A stretch of DNA of 64,000 nucleotides, taken from NCBI GenBank assembly GCA_029859645.1, contig JAOUCS010000002.1, positions 27,135 to 91,134 on the forward strand. Reading direction: 5' to 3'. A program made the translations under genes and the position numbers. This DNA is from Lysobacterales bacterium (GTDB lineage Bacteria > Pseudomonadota > Gammaproteobacteria > Xanthomonadales > SZUA-36). Shown here one piece after another: positions 28,395-38,427 of this stretch (position 1 is the stretch's first letter; each line of letters starts with the position of its first letter). The notes beneath the pieces are model-generated. The model was not told the origin of the DNA and ran no database searches. It was given only the letters and a program-made list of their open reading frames with translations.

Positions 28395-29762
28395 TCAGTA
28401 GGCACACTCCGTGAACACCGGGTCGACGGATTGCCCCCATTCACCATGAAAAAGCGCGAGCTTGCGCTCTGCCGGGGTGATTCCACGCTCAGCGACTTCC
28501 TGCAAAGGGGTCAGAAAGCCTGTTTCGTTGTCACCCGCAGCGTTGAGACGCGCCCTCGCTGCCAGGCCGGATCTGGCCAGTTCAATGACGTCAAGCGCAA
28601 TTTCCTGCACCGTGCGCCCCTGCACGGAAGCTTTCAATCCCAGTTTCGGAACTTCCTCGCGTAATCTGAGCCGTTCCTCCATGCTCCAGTCGCGGGCAAT
28701 CTCCCAGGCAGCGTCCAGCGAGGGCTGATGATAAAGCAGACCTGCCCAGATCGCCGGCAAGGCGCAAAGCCTTCCCCAGGGACCGCCATCGGCGCCGCGC
28801 ATTTCAAGAAACTTTTTGAGCCTGACTTCGGGAAACGCCGTGGTCAAATGATCTTCCCAGTCTTTCAACCTAGGGAGTTCGCCGGGCAATATGGGAAGCT
28901 TTCCTTCGAGAAAGTCACGGAATGAAAGTCCGGAGGCGTCCAGGTATTGGCCACCCCTGTAGACAAAGTACATCGGCACGTCGAGCATGTAGTCGGTATA
29001 TTTTTCAAAACCCATGTCACCATCGAAGACCCACGGCAGCATGCCGGTGCGGTCCGGATCGGTATCTTCCCAGACATGTGAACGATAGCTCACGTAGCCG
29101 TTGGGTTTGCCATCGGTAAACGGGGAGTTGGCGAACAGCGCTGTCGCAATGGGTTGCAGCGCCAGTGAAGCCCGGAACTTTTGCACCATGTCGGCTTCAG
29201 AGCTGAAATCGAGGTTGACCTGGACCGTGCAGGTGCGGGCCATCATGTCCTGCCCGAGAGTGCCTACCCGGTTCATGTAATCACGCATGATGCGATAACG
29301 GGCCTTGGGCATCCACTCCATTTCGTTGCGTGTCCATTTGGGCTGGAAGCCCATGCCCAGGAAGGCGATTCCCAGGGGTTCCGAAACGGCCCGCACCTGC
29401 TTCAGATGCATGTTCACCTCGGTGCAGGTCTGGTGGATATTATCCAGCAGGGCTCCCGAGAGCTCCAGTTGGCCGCCCGGTTCAAGCGTTATGGAGGCGC
29501 CAGTGTCATCCAGCAGAGCAATGGGTAATCCATCTTCCAACACCGGCTGCCAGCCAAACCGCTCTGCCAGGCCTGTGAGAAGGGACCTTATGCCACGCTC
29601 GCCCTCATAGGGAAGGGGCCGCAGGTCATCCAGCGTATAGCCGAATTTTTCATGTTCCGTACCGAGCATCCAGTCTGATTCTGGTTTACAACCGCTTGCA
29701 AGATAAGCCACCAGTTCATCCCGGGAGGATACGGTATTCCTGTCCTTAGCCGAATCGGTCAA
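28395..29762 (-). CDS. gshA: Glutamate-cysteine ligase, plant/proteobacterial type
   Basis: A 455-residue enzyme for the first step of glutathione synthesis, of the GCS2 class also found in plants and alphaproteobacteria rather than the E. coli class. Visible family features are GTEHEKFGY, ITLEPGGQLELSG, the MGFQPKW segment, RTCTVQVNLDF and the C-terminal FLEMRGADGG. No plant-type redox regulatory cysteine pair can be assumed. It is divergent from the oligopeptide transporter operon. The next step enzyme, glutathione synthetase, is not in the window. Confidence 0.94.
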   Translation of the reverse strand: MTDSAKDRNTVSSRDELVAYLASGCKPESDWMLGTEHEKFGYTLDDLRPLPYEGERGIRSLLTGLAERFGWQPVLEDGLPIALLDDTGASITLEPGGQLELSGALLDNIHQTCTEVNMHLKQVRAVSEPLGIAFLGMGFQPKWTRNEMEWMPKARYRIMRDYMNRVGTLGQDMMARTCTVQVNLDFSSEADMVQKFRASLALQPIATALFANSPFTDGKPNGYVSYRSHVWEDTDPDRTGMLPWVFDGDMGFEKYTDYMLDVPMYFVYRGGQYLDASGLSFRDFLEGKLPILPGELPRLKDWEDHLTTAFPEVRLKKFLEMRGADGGPWGRLCALPAIWAGLLYHQPSLDAAWEIARDWSMEERLRLREEVPKLGLKASVQGRTVQEIALDVIELARSGLAARARLNAAGDNETGFLTPLQEVAERGITPAERKLALFHGEWGQSVDPVFTECAY

Positions 29763-29882
29763 CGAAGTGCTCCAATCAGTTCGCGTGAAATTAACATGCC
29801 GGATAATAATATAAATTGGAAAGCCGCGGCTGATTGCCTAGGATACACGCAGGAACCGGGACGAAACAGGCTGAATGACCAA

Positions 29883-31460
29883 ATGCACTCCCCTTTAAAG
29901 CGCTTTTGCGCCGTCATCTTGGCCGGCCTGGCAGTGGTCGTGGCAGCGCCCGTTCTGCACGCCTCAGAAATCCTTAGAGGCCTCGGTCCGGAGCCTGATT
30001 CGATTCACATTCACCAGGCCCAGGGCCTGGCTGCGGTGAACCTGTTGCGTGACCTGCGCGAAGGACTGGTCACGTTTGACGAGCGCGGTGACCTGGTTCC
30101 CGGCCAGGCTGGCAGCTGGGAAATTCTTGACGATGGCAAGCGCTATCGGTTTACTTTGCGCGAGAATGCCCGCTGGTCCAATGGCGATTCCGTGAATGCG
30201 GAAGATTTTGTCCGGGCCTGGCATCGGGCGTTCACACCGGAGACGGCCGCCGCCACCGCAGGATTGCTCAAGGATGTGGTCAATGCCTCCGAAGTGCTCA
30301 AGGGTGTGGCGGATGTTGGTTCCCTTGGAATCAAGGCCGTCGCAGCCAATGTGCTGGATGTTACCCTGGCCGAACCGGCACCCTGGATACTCGAAATCCT
30401 GGCTCATCCCGTGAGCTACCCGTTGCACTCTTCCGGTATGGATGATCCTCTGCGGGCACCGGTCAATGGTCCGTTCCTGCTGGTTGACTGGACACCGCGA
30501 GCCAGCATTAAACTGACCAGGAACCCTCATTTTCACTCAACGGACTCCATGCAGGTGGATTCGATCGAGTACTTTCCCATTGAAGAGCCCGCAGCGGAGC
30601 TGTCTCGTTATAGGGCAGGCGAGTTGCACATTACCGAGACCATACCTGCAGGCCGCTTCAAGTGGCTGGAAAGCAACAAGAAAGAAGATCTGCGAGTGTA
30701 TCCTTACCTCGGTACATTCTGGCTTGGATTTAATCTCCGGGATTCCACGCTGGGTTATTCCACCGAGCTCAGGCAGGCACTTTCCCTTGCTATCAACCGT
30801 GAGATTCTGGTGAAAACGGTGCTTGGGGCGGGCGAACTGCCGGGCTGGAGTGTCGTGCCTCCGGGAATCACCGGTTATGAACCCGCCCGGATGGAACAGT
30901 CTGAGTGGAGCCAGCAGCAGCGGGAACAAGAGGCAGTCCGTCTGTTTGAGGCTTCCGGCCTGGGGCGCGACGAGCCGCTGTTGCTGGAGTTGCGATACAA
31001 CACGTCAGGTATTCACCGCCGGGTTGCGGTCGCGGTGGCCGCGATGTGGAAGCAAGTGCTGGGTGTGAACGCCGAACTTATCAATGAAGAATGGAAGGTC
31101 TTTATCAACAACCGTAGCATGGGTGTCGTCACTCAGGTTTTCAGGGGGGGTTGGATTGCAGATTATGCCGACCCTTCCAGCTTCCTGGACTTGTTTCTGG
31201 GCGACAATAGCATGAACTATAATTTTTACAGGGGCGCAGACTTTGACATGCTGATGAAATCTGCAGCGGTTGCTTCCGGTCGGTCAAGGATGGAACTTTT
31301 ACAGCAGGCTGAGGCCCGGTTAATGCAGGACATGCCGATCATACCGCTTTATTATTATGTATCGCGGCATCTCGTGCGGCCGGAAATCAGCGGTTTCGCG
31401 GAAAATGTCCGTGATGTTCACCTTTCCCGTTACCTGGGTGTGAAATCGGAGAGTCCTTGA
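29883..31460 (+). CDS. Oligopeptide ABC transporter substrate-binding protein, first copy
   Basis: A 525-residue SBP of the OppA/DppA type (family 5). The signal peptide covers residues 1-24 (ALHAS-type end at PVLHAS) with no lipobox, so it is predicted to be a free periplasmic protein. Typical SBP segments include LVTFDERGDLVPGQAGSWE, FTLRENARWSNGDSV, and a late FRGGWIADYADPSSFLDLF. The ATG at 29883 is chosen over 29796 because it begins directly before the signal sequence. The stop overlaps the start of the second SBP by four bases, and permease and ATPase genes follow. Confidence 0.92.
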   Translation: MHSPLKRFCAVILAGLAVVVAAPVLHASEILRGLGPEPDSIHIHQAQGLAAVNLLRDLREGLVTFDERGDLVPGQAGSWEILDDGKRYRFTLRENARWSNGDSVNAEDFVRAWHRAFTPETAAATAGLLKDVVNASEVLKGVADVGSLGIKAVAANVLDVTLAEPAPWILEILAHPVSYPLHSSGMDDPLRAPVNGPFLLVDWTPRASIKLTRNPHFHSTDSMQVDSIEYFPIEEPAAELSRYRAGELHITETIPAGRFKWLESNKKEDLRVYPYLGTFWLGFNLRDSTLGYSTELRQALSLAINREILVKTVLGAGELPGWSVVPPGITGYEPARMEQSEWSQQQREQEAVRLFEASGLGRDEPLLLELRYNTSGIHRRVAVAVAAMWKQVLGVNAELINEEWKVFINNRSMGVVTQVFRGGWIADYADPSSFLDLFLGDNSMNYNFYRGADFDMLMKSAAVASGRSRMELLQQAEARLMQDMPIIPLYYYVSRHLVRPEISGFAENVRDVHLSRYLGVKSESP

Positions 31461-33172
31461 GTTCGATGTTTGCAAGAAGTTGCTCGGTTCTGTGCTGTGT
31501 GATGGCACTCTCCGCCTGTGGTGATGGGCAAAATGACTTTGGCCGCCCGCAAGGCAAACGAGCTCAACCGGTTCAGCTCGTGCTATTGGAAGACGGCCGG
31601 CCCGCTCCCGAAGTGCTGGCAGAAGAACAGGTCGTATACCGTGGCAATGGTGAAGAGCCGGAGACACTGGACCCACATTTGGCCCAGGGCGTGCCGGCAA
31701 CGCGCATTCTGCGCGATCTTTTCGAAGGGCTGACGGCGGAGTCTGCGGCTGGCGACCTGGTGCCTGGCGCTGCTTTGCGCTGGAATATTTCGCGCGATGC
31801 CCGAACCTATACGTTTTACCTTCGACGTGACCTGGTCTGGTCGAATGGCGACCCGCTGAGGGCGGACGATTTCGTTTATGGTCTGCAACGGGCGATTGAT
31901 CCGGAGACCAACTCCAGTGCAGCCAGGACCCTGCTGCCGATCCTCAATGCGCGGGAAGTCCTGGCCGGTGAATTACCGGTGGAGGAGCTGGGAATTTCGC
32001 TGCTCGATGAGTTCACAATGCAAATCACCCTGACCGGTCCGACACCTTATTTTCTGGGCTTGCTCGCCAGCCCCGTTGCTTTCCCGGTACATAAAGGCAA
32101 TGTTGAGGCCCTGGGTGACCAGTTTTCAAAGCCCGGTAACCTCATCTCCAATGGGGCATTCGTGCTCACTGAATGGACGCCCAGGGTCAGCATCGTGCTG
32201 GAGAAAAACCCCAGGTACCGGCAAGCAGAGACAACGCTGATCGAGCGAGTGGTTTACACACCGACAGAAGACCGGGCCGCCGAGGTCAAGCAGTTCCGGT
32301 CGGGGGCGCTCGACTGGACCAACGAAGTACCCAACAACCAGTTCAAATGGCTGCAGGCCAACTACCCGGACGAACTCGTCACCAGTCCCTGGATGGGTTC
32401 TTACTTTTTGGGTTTCAACCTGACCCAGGAGCCTTTCATCGACAATCCATCCCTGCGGATGGCTCTGATCCTGTCCGTCGACCGTCAGATCATCACGGAG
32501 AAAGTGACGCAATTCGGTGAGAAACCTTCTTTTGCGCTGGTGCCTCCGGGGATTGACGGTTACGTGCCGTTCTCACCGGAATACGCCGACTGGGCCCAGG
32601 AGGAAAGGGATCACGAAGCGCGCCGCCTGTATGAGCAGGCGGGTTATTCTGAAGAAAATCCGCTACGCGTGGAAATTCGCTACAACACCAGTGACAACAA
32701 CAAGAAAATTGCACTCGCTGTAGCTTCCATGTGGAAGCAGGCGCTGGGGGTCAATGCCACCCTGGTCAATGAAGAGTTCAGGGTGTTTCTGCAGAACCGC
32801 GAGCAGAAACTGGTAACGCAGGTTTTCAGTGCCGGCTGGATCAGTGATTACAATGACCCCTACAGTTTCCTCGAAATGTTCCGTACGGGGCATGGACGTA
32901 ATGATTACGGTTACAGCAACGAAACCTTTGATGCCCTGCTCGATGAAGTGGGCACCGAACGCGTTCGGGCCCGCCGGGAACGCCTTATGTTCGAGGCGGA
33001 GCGGGTGCTGATGTCCGACCACGTCATCATTCCGATTTTCACTTATGTCACCAAGAGGCTTGTCAATCCGCATCTCAAAGGATGGCAGAATAACGTCATG
33101 GATCATCATCCGACCCAAACCATGTTCAAGTTGAAGTCAAGCGAAATGTCCTCAGCGGAGAAAAACCCTTGA
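31457..33172 (+). CDS. oppA: Oligopeptide ABC transporter substrate-binding lipoprotein, second copy
   Basis: A 571-residue paralogue of the preceding SBP. The N terminus has a lipobox LSAC with Cys21, so it is predicted to be lipid-anchored. It keeps the same segment order: ETLDPHLAQG, FYLRRDLVWSNGDPL, LVPPGIDGYVP, FSAGWISDYNDPYSFLEMF. TTG at 31457 is preferred over ATG at 31466 because GGAG lies at good distance from it. Its stop overlaps the TTG of oppB. Two binding proteins feeding one transporter would widen the peptide range. Confidence 0.92.
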   Translation: MSSMFARSCSVLCCVMALSACGDGQNDFGRPQGKRAQPVQLVLLEDGRPAPEVLAEEQVVYRGNGEEPETLDPHLAQGVPATRILRDLFEGLTAESAAGDLVPGAALRWNISRDARTYTFYLRRDLVWSNGDPLRADDFVYGLQRAIDPETNSSAARTLLPILNAREVLAGELPVEELGISLLDEFTMQITLTGPTPYFLGLLASPVAFPVHKGNVEALGDQFSKPGNLISNGAFVLTEWTPRVSIVLEKNPRYRQAETTLIERVVYTPTEDRAAEVKQFRSGALDWTNEVPNNQFKWLQANYPDELVTSPWMGSYFLGFNLTQEPFIDNPSLRMALILSVDRQIITEKVTQFGEKPSFALVPPGIDGYVPFSPEYADWAQEERDHEARRLYEQAGYSEENPLRVEIRYNTSDNNKKIALAVASMWKQALGVNATLVNEEFRVFLQNREQKLVTQVFSAGWISDYNDPYSFLEMFRTGHGRNDYGYSNETFDALLDEVGTERVRARRERLMFEAERVLMSDHVIIPIFTYVTKRLVNPHLKGWQNNVMDHHPTQTMFKLKSSEMSSAEKNP

Positions 33173-34113
33173 AACAGGCGGGTGTTTTTCGACATGCTGC
33201 GGTTCGCCTGCTGGGACTGATACCCACCCTGCTGGTGTTGATTACCATCGCTTTTTTCCTGATCCGGATTGCGCCGGGTGGGCCATTTGATGCCGAAAAA
33301 GTTCTGCCGCCTGAAATCAGAGCCAACCTTGACGCGAACTACCACCTGGATGAACCCTTACTGCAGCAATATTTTCGCTACCTGGGCCAGATTGTAACCG
33401 GGGATTTTGGTCCGTCCTTTCAGTACAAGGACTGGACCGTCAATGAACTGATCGCCCGGGGATTTCCGGTTTCCGCAACAATAGGCGGCCTGGCGATGGC
33501 GCTGGCATTTGTGCTGGGTACCTTGATCGGCACTTTTGCCGCGTTGAAGCAAAATTCAGTGATCGATTATTCCGTGATGGGTGTTGCCATGTTGGGAATA
33601 TCGATCCCCAATTTCGTTGTCGCACCCTTGTTGATTCTCGGTACGGCAGTCTATGCGGGGTGGTTGCCGGCAGGAGGCTGGGACTGGTCCTGGCAGCGAA
33701 TGGTGCTGCCGGTCGTGACACTGGCATTGCCGGTGGTGGCGTATATTGCCCGACTGACCCGTGGCAGCATGATCGAGGTTCTGCACAGTAATTACATTCG
33801 TACAGCCCGCGCCAAGGGCCTGCCCGAGCGGCAGGTGATTCGCAGGCATGCGTTCAAGCCGGCCATTCTGCCGGTCATTTCCTACATGGGACCCGCAACG
33901 GCCGCATTGATTACCGGTTCTGTGGTCATTGAACGGATCTATTCGATTCCGGGGCTGGGCAGTTATTTTGTCCAGGGCGCCCTTAATCGGGATTACACGC
34001 TGGTGCTCGGAGTGGTGATTTTTTACGGGATCGTCATTGTCGTGCTGAACTTTATCGTTGACCTGCTATATGCCTGGCTGAATCCCAGGATCAGATATGA
34101 CGAGGCGCAATGA
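33169..34113 (+). CDS. oppB: Oligopeptide ABC transporter permease OppB
   Basis: A 314-residue inner-membrane permease with six predicted helices. The N terminus has the FLIRIAPGGPFD motif common to OppB/DppB, and the EAA loop that contacts the ATPases is at about residues 202-225 (RTARAKGLPERQVI). It starts with TTG overlapping the previous stop by four bases, and its own stop overlaps oppC by four bases, so the whole operon is translationally coupled. Confidence 0.95.
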   Translation: MKQAGVFRHAAVRLLGLIPTLLVLITIAFFLIRIAPGGPFDAEKVLPPEIRANLDANYHLDEPLLQQYFRYLGQIVTGDFGPSFQYKDWTVNELIARGFPVSATIGGLAMALAFVLGTLIGTFAALKQNSVIDYSVMGVAMLGISIPNFVVAPLLILGTAVYAGWLPAGGWDWSWQRMVLPVVTLALPVVAYIARLTRGSMIEVLHSNYIRTARAKGLPERQVIRRHAFKPAILPVISYMGPATAALITGSVVIERIYSIPGLGSYFVQGALNRDYTLVLGVVIFYGIVIVVLNFIVDLLYAWLNPRIRYDEAQ

Positions 34114-35042
34114 AGCCTGAAGCAGAAACCAAGGGCCTCGACCTGACTGTCGAAGATCCGTTCGCGGAAGTGTTCGTCGAAAAGGACGTGCGGGGCCGCT
34201 CCCTGTGGCTCGATGCCTGGCAGAGGATGCTGAAAAACAAGGCTGCGGTGGTCAGCGGCGTGATCATGCTGGTCATGGTTCTGATGGTCATTTTTGGACC
34301 CATGCTGTTGCCCTGGGAGCCGGACTATACAGACTGGGACAATACGGCATCTCCACCCAGCATGGAGACGCGGCATTGGTTCGGCACCGACGCGGTGGGC
34401 CGGGACATCCTGGTCCGAACGCTTGAAGGTGGCAGAATCTCCCTGCTGGTCGGCCTGGTGGCTACCCTGGTCAGCTTGGTCATTGGCGTCAGTTACGGTG
34501 CGGTGGCCGGCTATTACGGCGGCATGACGGATCGCGTCATGATGCGCGTTGTGGATATCATCTACGCGCTGCCTTTCATGTTTTTCGTGATCCTGCTGAT
34601 GGTCGTTTTCGGGCGCAACATCGTGCTGATTTTTGTGGCGATCGGTGCCGTTAACTGGCTGGATATGGCGAGAATCGTTCGTGGTCAGACCCTCAGTCTC
34701 AAGAACACCGAATTCGTTGAGGCAGCGCGAGCCTGTGGCGTGGATCACCGGGCGATTATCCTGCGCCACATCATTCCCAACCTGCTGGGTGTTGTCATGG
34801 TCTATGTAACACTGACCATTCCGCAGGTCATCCTGGTGGAGTCTTTCCTCAGTTTCCTGGGACTCGGTGTGCAGGAGCCCATGAGTTCCTGGGGCGCGCT
34901 GGTCAATGACGGTGCACAGGACATGGAGTCTGCACCCTGGACGCTGGTTTTTCCGGCAGCCTTTCTAACCGTTACGCTCTACTGCTTCAACTATATCGGG
35001 GATGGCATGCGTGATGCGCTTGATCCCAAGGACCACCTGTAA
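34110..35042 (+). CDS. oppC: Oligopeptide ABC transporter permease OppC
   Basis: A 310-residue permease partner of OppB. A cytoplasmic N-terminal stretch of about 45 residues leads to the first helix, followed by the GTDAVGRDIL motif typical of OppC/DppC and the EAA loop VEAARACGVDHRAIILRHIIPN. The overlap with the neighbours is four bases upstream and one base downstream (TAATG), so stoichiometric synthesis with OppB and OppD is expected. Confidence 0.95.
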   Translation: MKPEAETKGLDLTVEDPFAEVFVEKDVRGRSLWLDAWQRMLKNKAAVVSGVIMLVMVLMVIFGPMLLPWEPDYTDWDNTASPPSMETRHWFGTDAVGRDILVRTLEGGRISLLVGLVATLVSLVIGVSYGAVAGYYGGMTDRVMMRVVDIIYALPFMFFVILLMVVFGRNIVLIFVAIGAVNWLDMARIVRGQTLSLKNTEFVEAARACGVDHRAIILRHIIPNLLGVVMVYVTLTIPQVILVESFLSFLGLGVQEPMSSWGALVNDGAQDMESAPWTLVFPAAFLTVTLYCFNYIGDGMRDALDPKDHL

Positions 35043-36022
35043 TGCCGTTGCTCAGTATTTCCAATCTCGAGGTGGAGTTTGAAACCGCGGAAGGCGTGGT
35101 CAAGGCTGTTAACGGCATGACGTTTGATGTTTTTGAAGGGGAAACGCTGGCCATCGTCGGTGAGTCGGGCGCCGGAAAAAGCCAGTTGGTGCTGTCGTTC
35201 ATGGGGTTGCTGGCGGAGAACGGCTCCGTCTCCGGCGAGGCGAAATTCCGGGGCGAGGACCTGCTGCAGATGAAGCCCAGGGAACTCAACCGCATCCGTG
35301 GCCGCCATATAGCCATGATTTTCCAGGATCCCATGACGTCGCTGAATCCGTTCCTCAGCATTGAGAAGCAGATGACCGAAGTGGTCAGGCATCACCAGGG
35401 TTTGAGCCGGGAAGAAGCCCGTGCGCACGCCGTGGAAATGCTCCGGGCCGTGAGAATCCCGGACCCGGAGGAACGGATCAAGCAATATCCCCATGAATAT
35501 TCGGGGGGTATGCGTCAGCGCGTGATGATCGCCATTGGCCTTCTATGCGCGCCCGAGTTGCTGATTGCAGACGAACCGAGCACGGCGCTGGATGTCACGG
35601 TCCAGGCCCAGATCACCGAACTGGTCGGCGAGTTGCGCAAAAAAACGAAGATGGCGCTGGTGCTGATCACGCATGATTTGGCCGCAGTGGCCGAGATTTC
35701 AGACCGCATCATCGTGATGTATGCGGGTGAAGCCGTCGAGACGGGTACGGTTGACGAGATTTTCTACAGCCCCCAGCATCCTTATACCCGGGGGTTGATA
35801 GCCTCGGTTCCGCGGCTGGACAGGATTTCAGATGATGAGCTCCAGGCGATACCCGGCAATCCTCCCAATTTGCTGGAGCTTCCCATCGGCTGCAACTTCC
35901 GCGACCGCTGCAGTGAGGCTACGGAACAATGTCTGGAGAGACCGCCTGTCTGGCGGGCAACGAGTGGCAGGACCAGCCGCTGTTTCCAGGGCATTGAAGG
36001 TGGAGAGATCGTGAATGAATAA
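35042..36022 (+). CDS. oppD: Oligopeptide ABC transporter ATPase OppD
   Basis: A 326-residue ABC ATPase. Walker A is GESGAGKS (about 38-45), the signature is YSGGMRQRV, Walker B is LLIADEPSTALD, and the switch His follows in LITHDLAAV. The C-terminal oligopeptide extension has a Cys-containing GCNFRDRCSEATEQC segment that may bind an Fe-S cluster, as in some OppD proteins. It overlaps oppF by eight bases. Confidence 0.96.
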   Translation: MPLLSISNLEVEFETAEGVVKAVNGMTFDVFEGETLAIVGESGAGKSQLVLSFMGLLAENGSVSGEAKFRGEDLLQMKPRELNRIRGRHIAMIFQDPMTSLNPFLSIEKQMTEVVRHHQGLSREEARAHAVEMLRAVRIPDPEERIKQYPHEYSGGMRQRVMIAIGLLCAPELLIADEPSTALDVTVQAQITELVGELRKKTKMALVLITHDLAAVAEISDRIIVMYAGEAVETGTVDEIFYSPQHPYTRGLIASVPRLDRISDDELQAIPGNPPNLLELPIGCNFRDRCSEATEQCLERPPVWRATSGRTSRCFQGIEGGEIVNE

Positions 36023-37034
36023 ACCCGTGCTGAGAGTCCAGGACCTGGCGGTGACCTTCACGAGTTACACCGGTAATCTGTTTCAGCGCCGCCAGCGGCA
36101 GCTCAGGGCTGTCGACGGGATCAATTTCGAGCTGAACCCGGGTGAAACGCTGGGCATCGTCGGAGAGTCCGGTTCCGGAAAATCAACGCTGGCCAGGGCG
36201 ATTCTCGGCCTGATTGCACCCGGACGTGGACGCGTCATGTGGAATGGCGAAGAGCTGACCGGGCTGGACGAGGAAGCGCTCAGGCAGAAGCGCAAGGAGT
36301 TACAGATTGTCTTTCAGGACCCCGTGGCGTCGCTCGATCCGCGGATGACGGCGGGCGACATCATAGCGGAACCTCTCTGGACCTTTTATCCCAACATGGA
36401 GCGTCTGCAGGTCGAGGAACGAACCCGTGGCATGATGAAGGTGGTCGGCCTGTTGCCTAACCAGATCAATCGCTACCCCCACGAATTCTCTGGAGGGCAG
36501 TGCCAGCGTATCGGCATTGCACGCTCGCTCGTGCTGAACCCGAAGTTGTTGATCTGCGATGAGCCGGTCAGTGCGCTCGACGTATCCATCCAGGCGCAGA
36601 TCATTAACCTGCTCAAGGACCTGCAGAATAAGCTCGGCCTGGCGTTGATTTTTATTGCACATGATTTATCCGTGGTCCGGCATATCAGTGACCGCGTCAT
36701 GGTCATGTACATGGGCCAGGCGATGGAAGTCTCCGACAAAACCAAGCTTTACCGTCGGCCGCTTCATCCTTACACCAATGCGCTGATGAAATCGGTGCCG
36801 GTGCCCGATCCGAAACTGGCGGCGGCTGCCCGCCAGGACAGCTGGCTGACGGGTGACATGCCATCACCTTACCGGCGGCCCAAAGGCTGTATCTTTCACA
36901 ACCGTTGCCCGTTCAGGGTAAAACGTTGCGAAGCGGACATACCGGCGCTTCGTCGCATGGAAGATGGTGACTGGGTCGCCTGTCACCGTGCCGAGGAACT
37001 GGATCTTTCCATTCAGGTTGCCGCTTCCGGCTAA
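36015..37034 (+). CDS. oppF: Oligopeptide ABC transporter ATPase OppF
   Basis: A 339-residue ABC ATPase pairing with OppD. Walker A GESGSGKST, signature FSGGQCQRIGIARSL, Walker B LLICDEPVSALDVS and the switch HDLSVV are present. The C-terminal peptide-transporter extension ends with GCIFHNRCPFRVKRC, again with the Cys set seen in OppD. Last gene of the six-gene transporter operon; the next gene starts 49 bases downstream. Confidence 0.96.
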   Translation: MNKPVLRVQDLAVTFTSYTGNLFQRRQRQLRAVDGINFELNPGETLGIVGESGSGKSTLARAILGLIAPGRGRVMWNGEELTGLDEEALRQKRKELQIVFQDPVASLDPRMTAGDIIAEPLWTFYPNMERLQVEERTRGMMKVVGLLPNQINRYPHEFSGGQCQRIGIARSLVLNPKLLICDEPVSALDVSIQAQIINLLKDLQNKLGLALIFIAHDLSVVRHISDRVMVMYMGQAMEVSDKTKLYRRPLHPYTNALMKSVPVPDPKLAAAARQDSWLTGDMPSPYRRPKGCIFHNRCPFRVKRCEADIPALRRMEDGDWVACHRAEELDLSIQVAASG

Positions 37035-37082
37035 CCCGGTCATGCGGTAACATGCTCGTTCATTTTATGCGGATTGCCTTTG

Positions 37083-37742
37083 ATGACCCACCCAAACCAT
37101 TATCGAACCTGTCGCCTCGGCCTGCTGCTTATCGCAGCTTCCATTTTTCTCGGGGCCTGCGCCCAGACCAGGGTGGTCGATAGCTGGCAGACTGACAAAG
37201 CGGTTGATGCGAAACCCGAGAAGATTGCCGTCGTTGCTGTTCTGCCGGAAGCCCTGATGCGCAAGGCAGTAGAGATCGATGTCGCCAATGCCATGGTCGA
37301 TAAAGGCTTTAAAGCCATCCCAAGCAGCAATATCAGGGGCATGAGTGGCGGCATCCGTGGAGAAATCGACGTGGAAGTGGCGACTGGCATGCTCAGGGAC
37401 GCCGAAGTGGACGGCATCGTCGTCCTGTTTTATTCAGGTGGTGGACAATCAGAGGGGTATGTGCGGTCAGACTACTGGCTGGAGTATCTCGGTTCTGGCA
37501 TGGGCTACAGTTGGGGCCGGCCCTATTTCACCGGCATGACCAGTGTCTACACGGTGCGGCAAGGTCCGGGCTATGCGGATTTTCGGACCACTGCCTATGT
37601 TGAATCGAGTTACTACGATATGGATACCGAGGAACCCATCTGGCGTTTTGTGACATTTACCAAGGATGTCGAGCACACGGATGGCGTGCGGGATATTTCC
37701 AAGCAGATCATATCCCAGATGCGCCGATCAGGCCTGAAGTAA
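37083..37742 (+). CDS. DUF4136-like lipoprotein
   Basis: A 219-residue protein with a lipobox LGAC (Cys26), so predicted to be lipid-anchored in the cell envelope. After the anchor come KIAVVAVLPEALMRKAVE and a domain with alternating strands; the pattern of a short N-terminal beta segment, a nucleotide-binding-like middle and an aromatic Gly-rich YSWGRPYF resembles DUF4136 or related putative lipoproteins. Function unknown. It sits between the peptide transporter and rsmG and probably has its own or the opp promoter. Confidence 0.6.
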   Translation: MTHPNHYRTCRLGLLLIAASIFLGACAQTRVVDSWQTDKAVDAKPEKIAVVAVLPEALMRKAVEIDVANAMVDKGFKAIPSSNIRGMSGGIRGEIDVEVATGMLRDAEVDGIVVLFYSGGGQSEGYVRSDYWLEYLGSGMGYSWGRPYFTGMTSVYTVRQGPGYADFRTTAYVESSYYDMDTEEPIWRFVTFTKDVEHTDGVRDISKQIISQMRRSGLK

Positions 37743-37751
37743 TCCTCTGCC

Positions 37752-38393
37752 ATGTGGTCGGCTGAAACGCTGGCGGAGAGCCTCAGTGTTGGCCTGGCGG
37801 AATTGGGTGGGCCGGGGCTGACGGAACAGCAGCAGGCGACGCTTCTCGGTTACCTGGCTTTGCTGCAACGCTGGAACAGAACATACAACCTAACCGCGAT
37901 CAAAGAGCCCGGCCGGATGATTACCGGGCACCTGCTGGATTCATTGGCGATATTGCCCTGGGTTGGCGAAGGACGATTGCTGGATGCCGGCACAGGTGCC
38001 GGTCTCCCCGGGGTGCCGCTGGCCGTAGCCAATCCGCGACTGGACGTGACCCTGCTGGACAGCGCGGGAAAGAAAATACGGTTTTTGAATCATGTACGCA
38101 GGGAGCTGCAGCTTGGAAACATGACTCCGGTGCAAGAGCGGCTGGAATCCTTCATGCCGGAGCTCGGTTTTGATGTCGTGGTCAGCCGGGCATTTGCGGA
38201 CCTGGCCTCGTTCATCCGGGCGGCAGTGCATCTGCTGGGTCCAACGACACGCTTGCTGGCGATGAAAGGGCGCTATCCCGACGCCGAGCTGAGAGAACTT
38301 CCTGACGGCGTCCGGGTACAATCGGTTGAAGAACTCAGCGTGCCGGGATTGCAACAGGAGCGTCACCTCGTCATTATGTCCGTCATCGCATGA
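37752..38393 (+). CDS. rsmG: 16S rRNA (guanine527-N7)-methyltransferase
   Basis: A 213-residue SAM-dependent methyltransferase. Family motifs are WNRTYNLTAIKEP, LDSLAILPW, the SAM site LDAGTGAGLPGVPLA, LLDSAGKKIRFL, and SRAFADL. Loss of RsmG gives low-level streptomycin resistance in known bacteria. It is directly before parA-parB, the usual origin-proximal order, but the mnmG gene that often precedes it is not here. Confidence 0.96.
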   Translation: MWSAETLAESLSVGLAELGGPGLTEQQQATLLGYLALLQRWNRTYNLTAIKEPGRMITGHLLDSLAILPWVGEGRLLDAGTGAGLPGVPLAVANPRLDVTLLDSAGKKIRFLNHVRRELQLGNMTPVQERLESFMPELGFDVVVSRAFADLASFIRAAVHLLGPTTRLLAMKGRYPDAELRELPDGVRVQSVEELSVPGLQQERHLVIMSVIA

Positions 38394-38427
38394 GCCTCGC
38401 TATGAGTACCAGGAAAGAAACATACCT

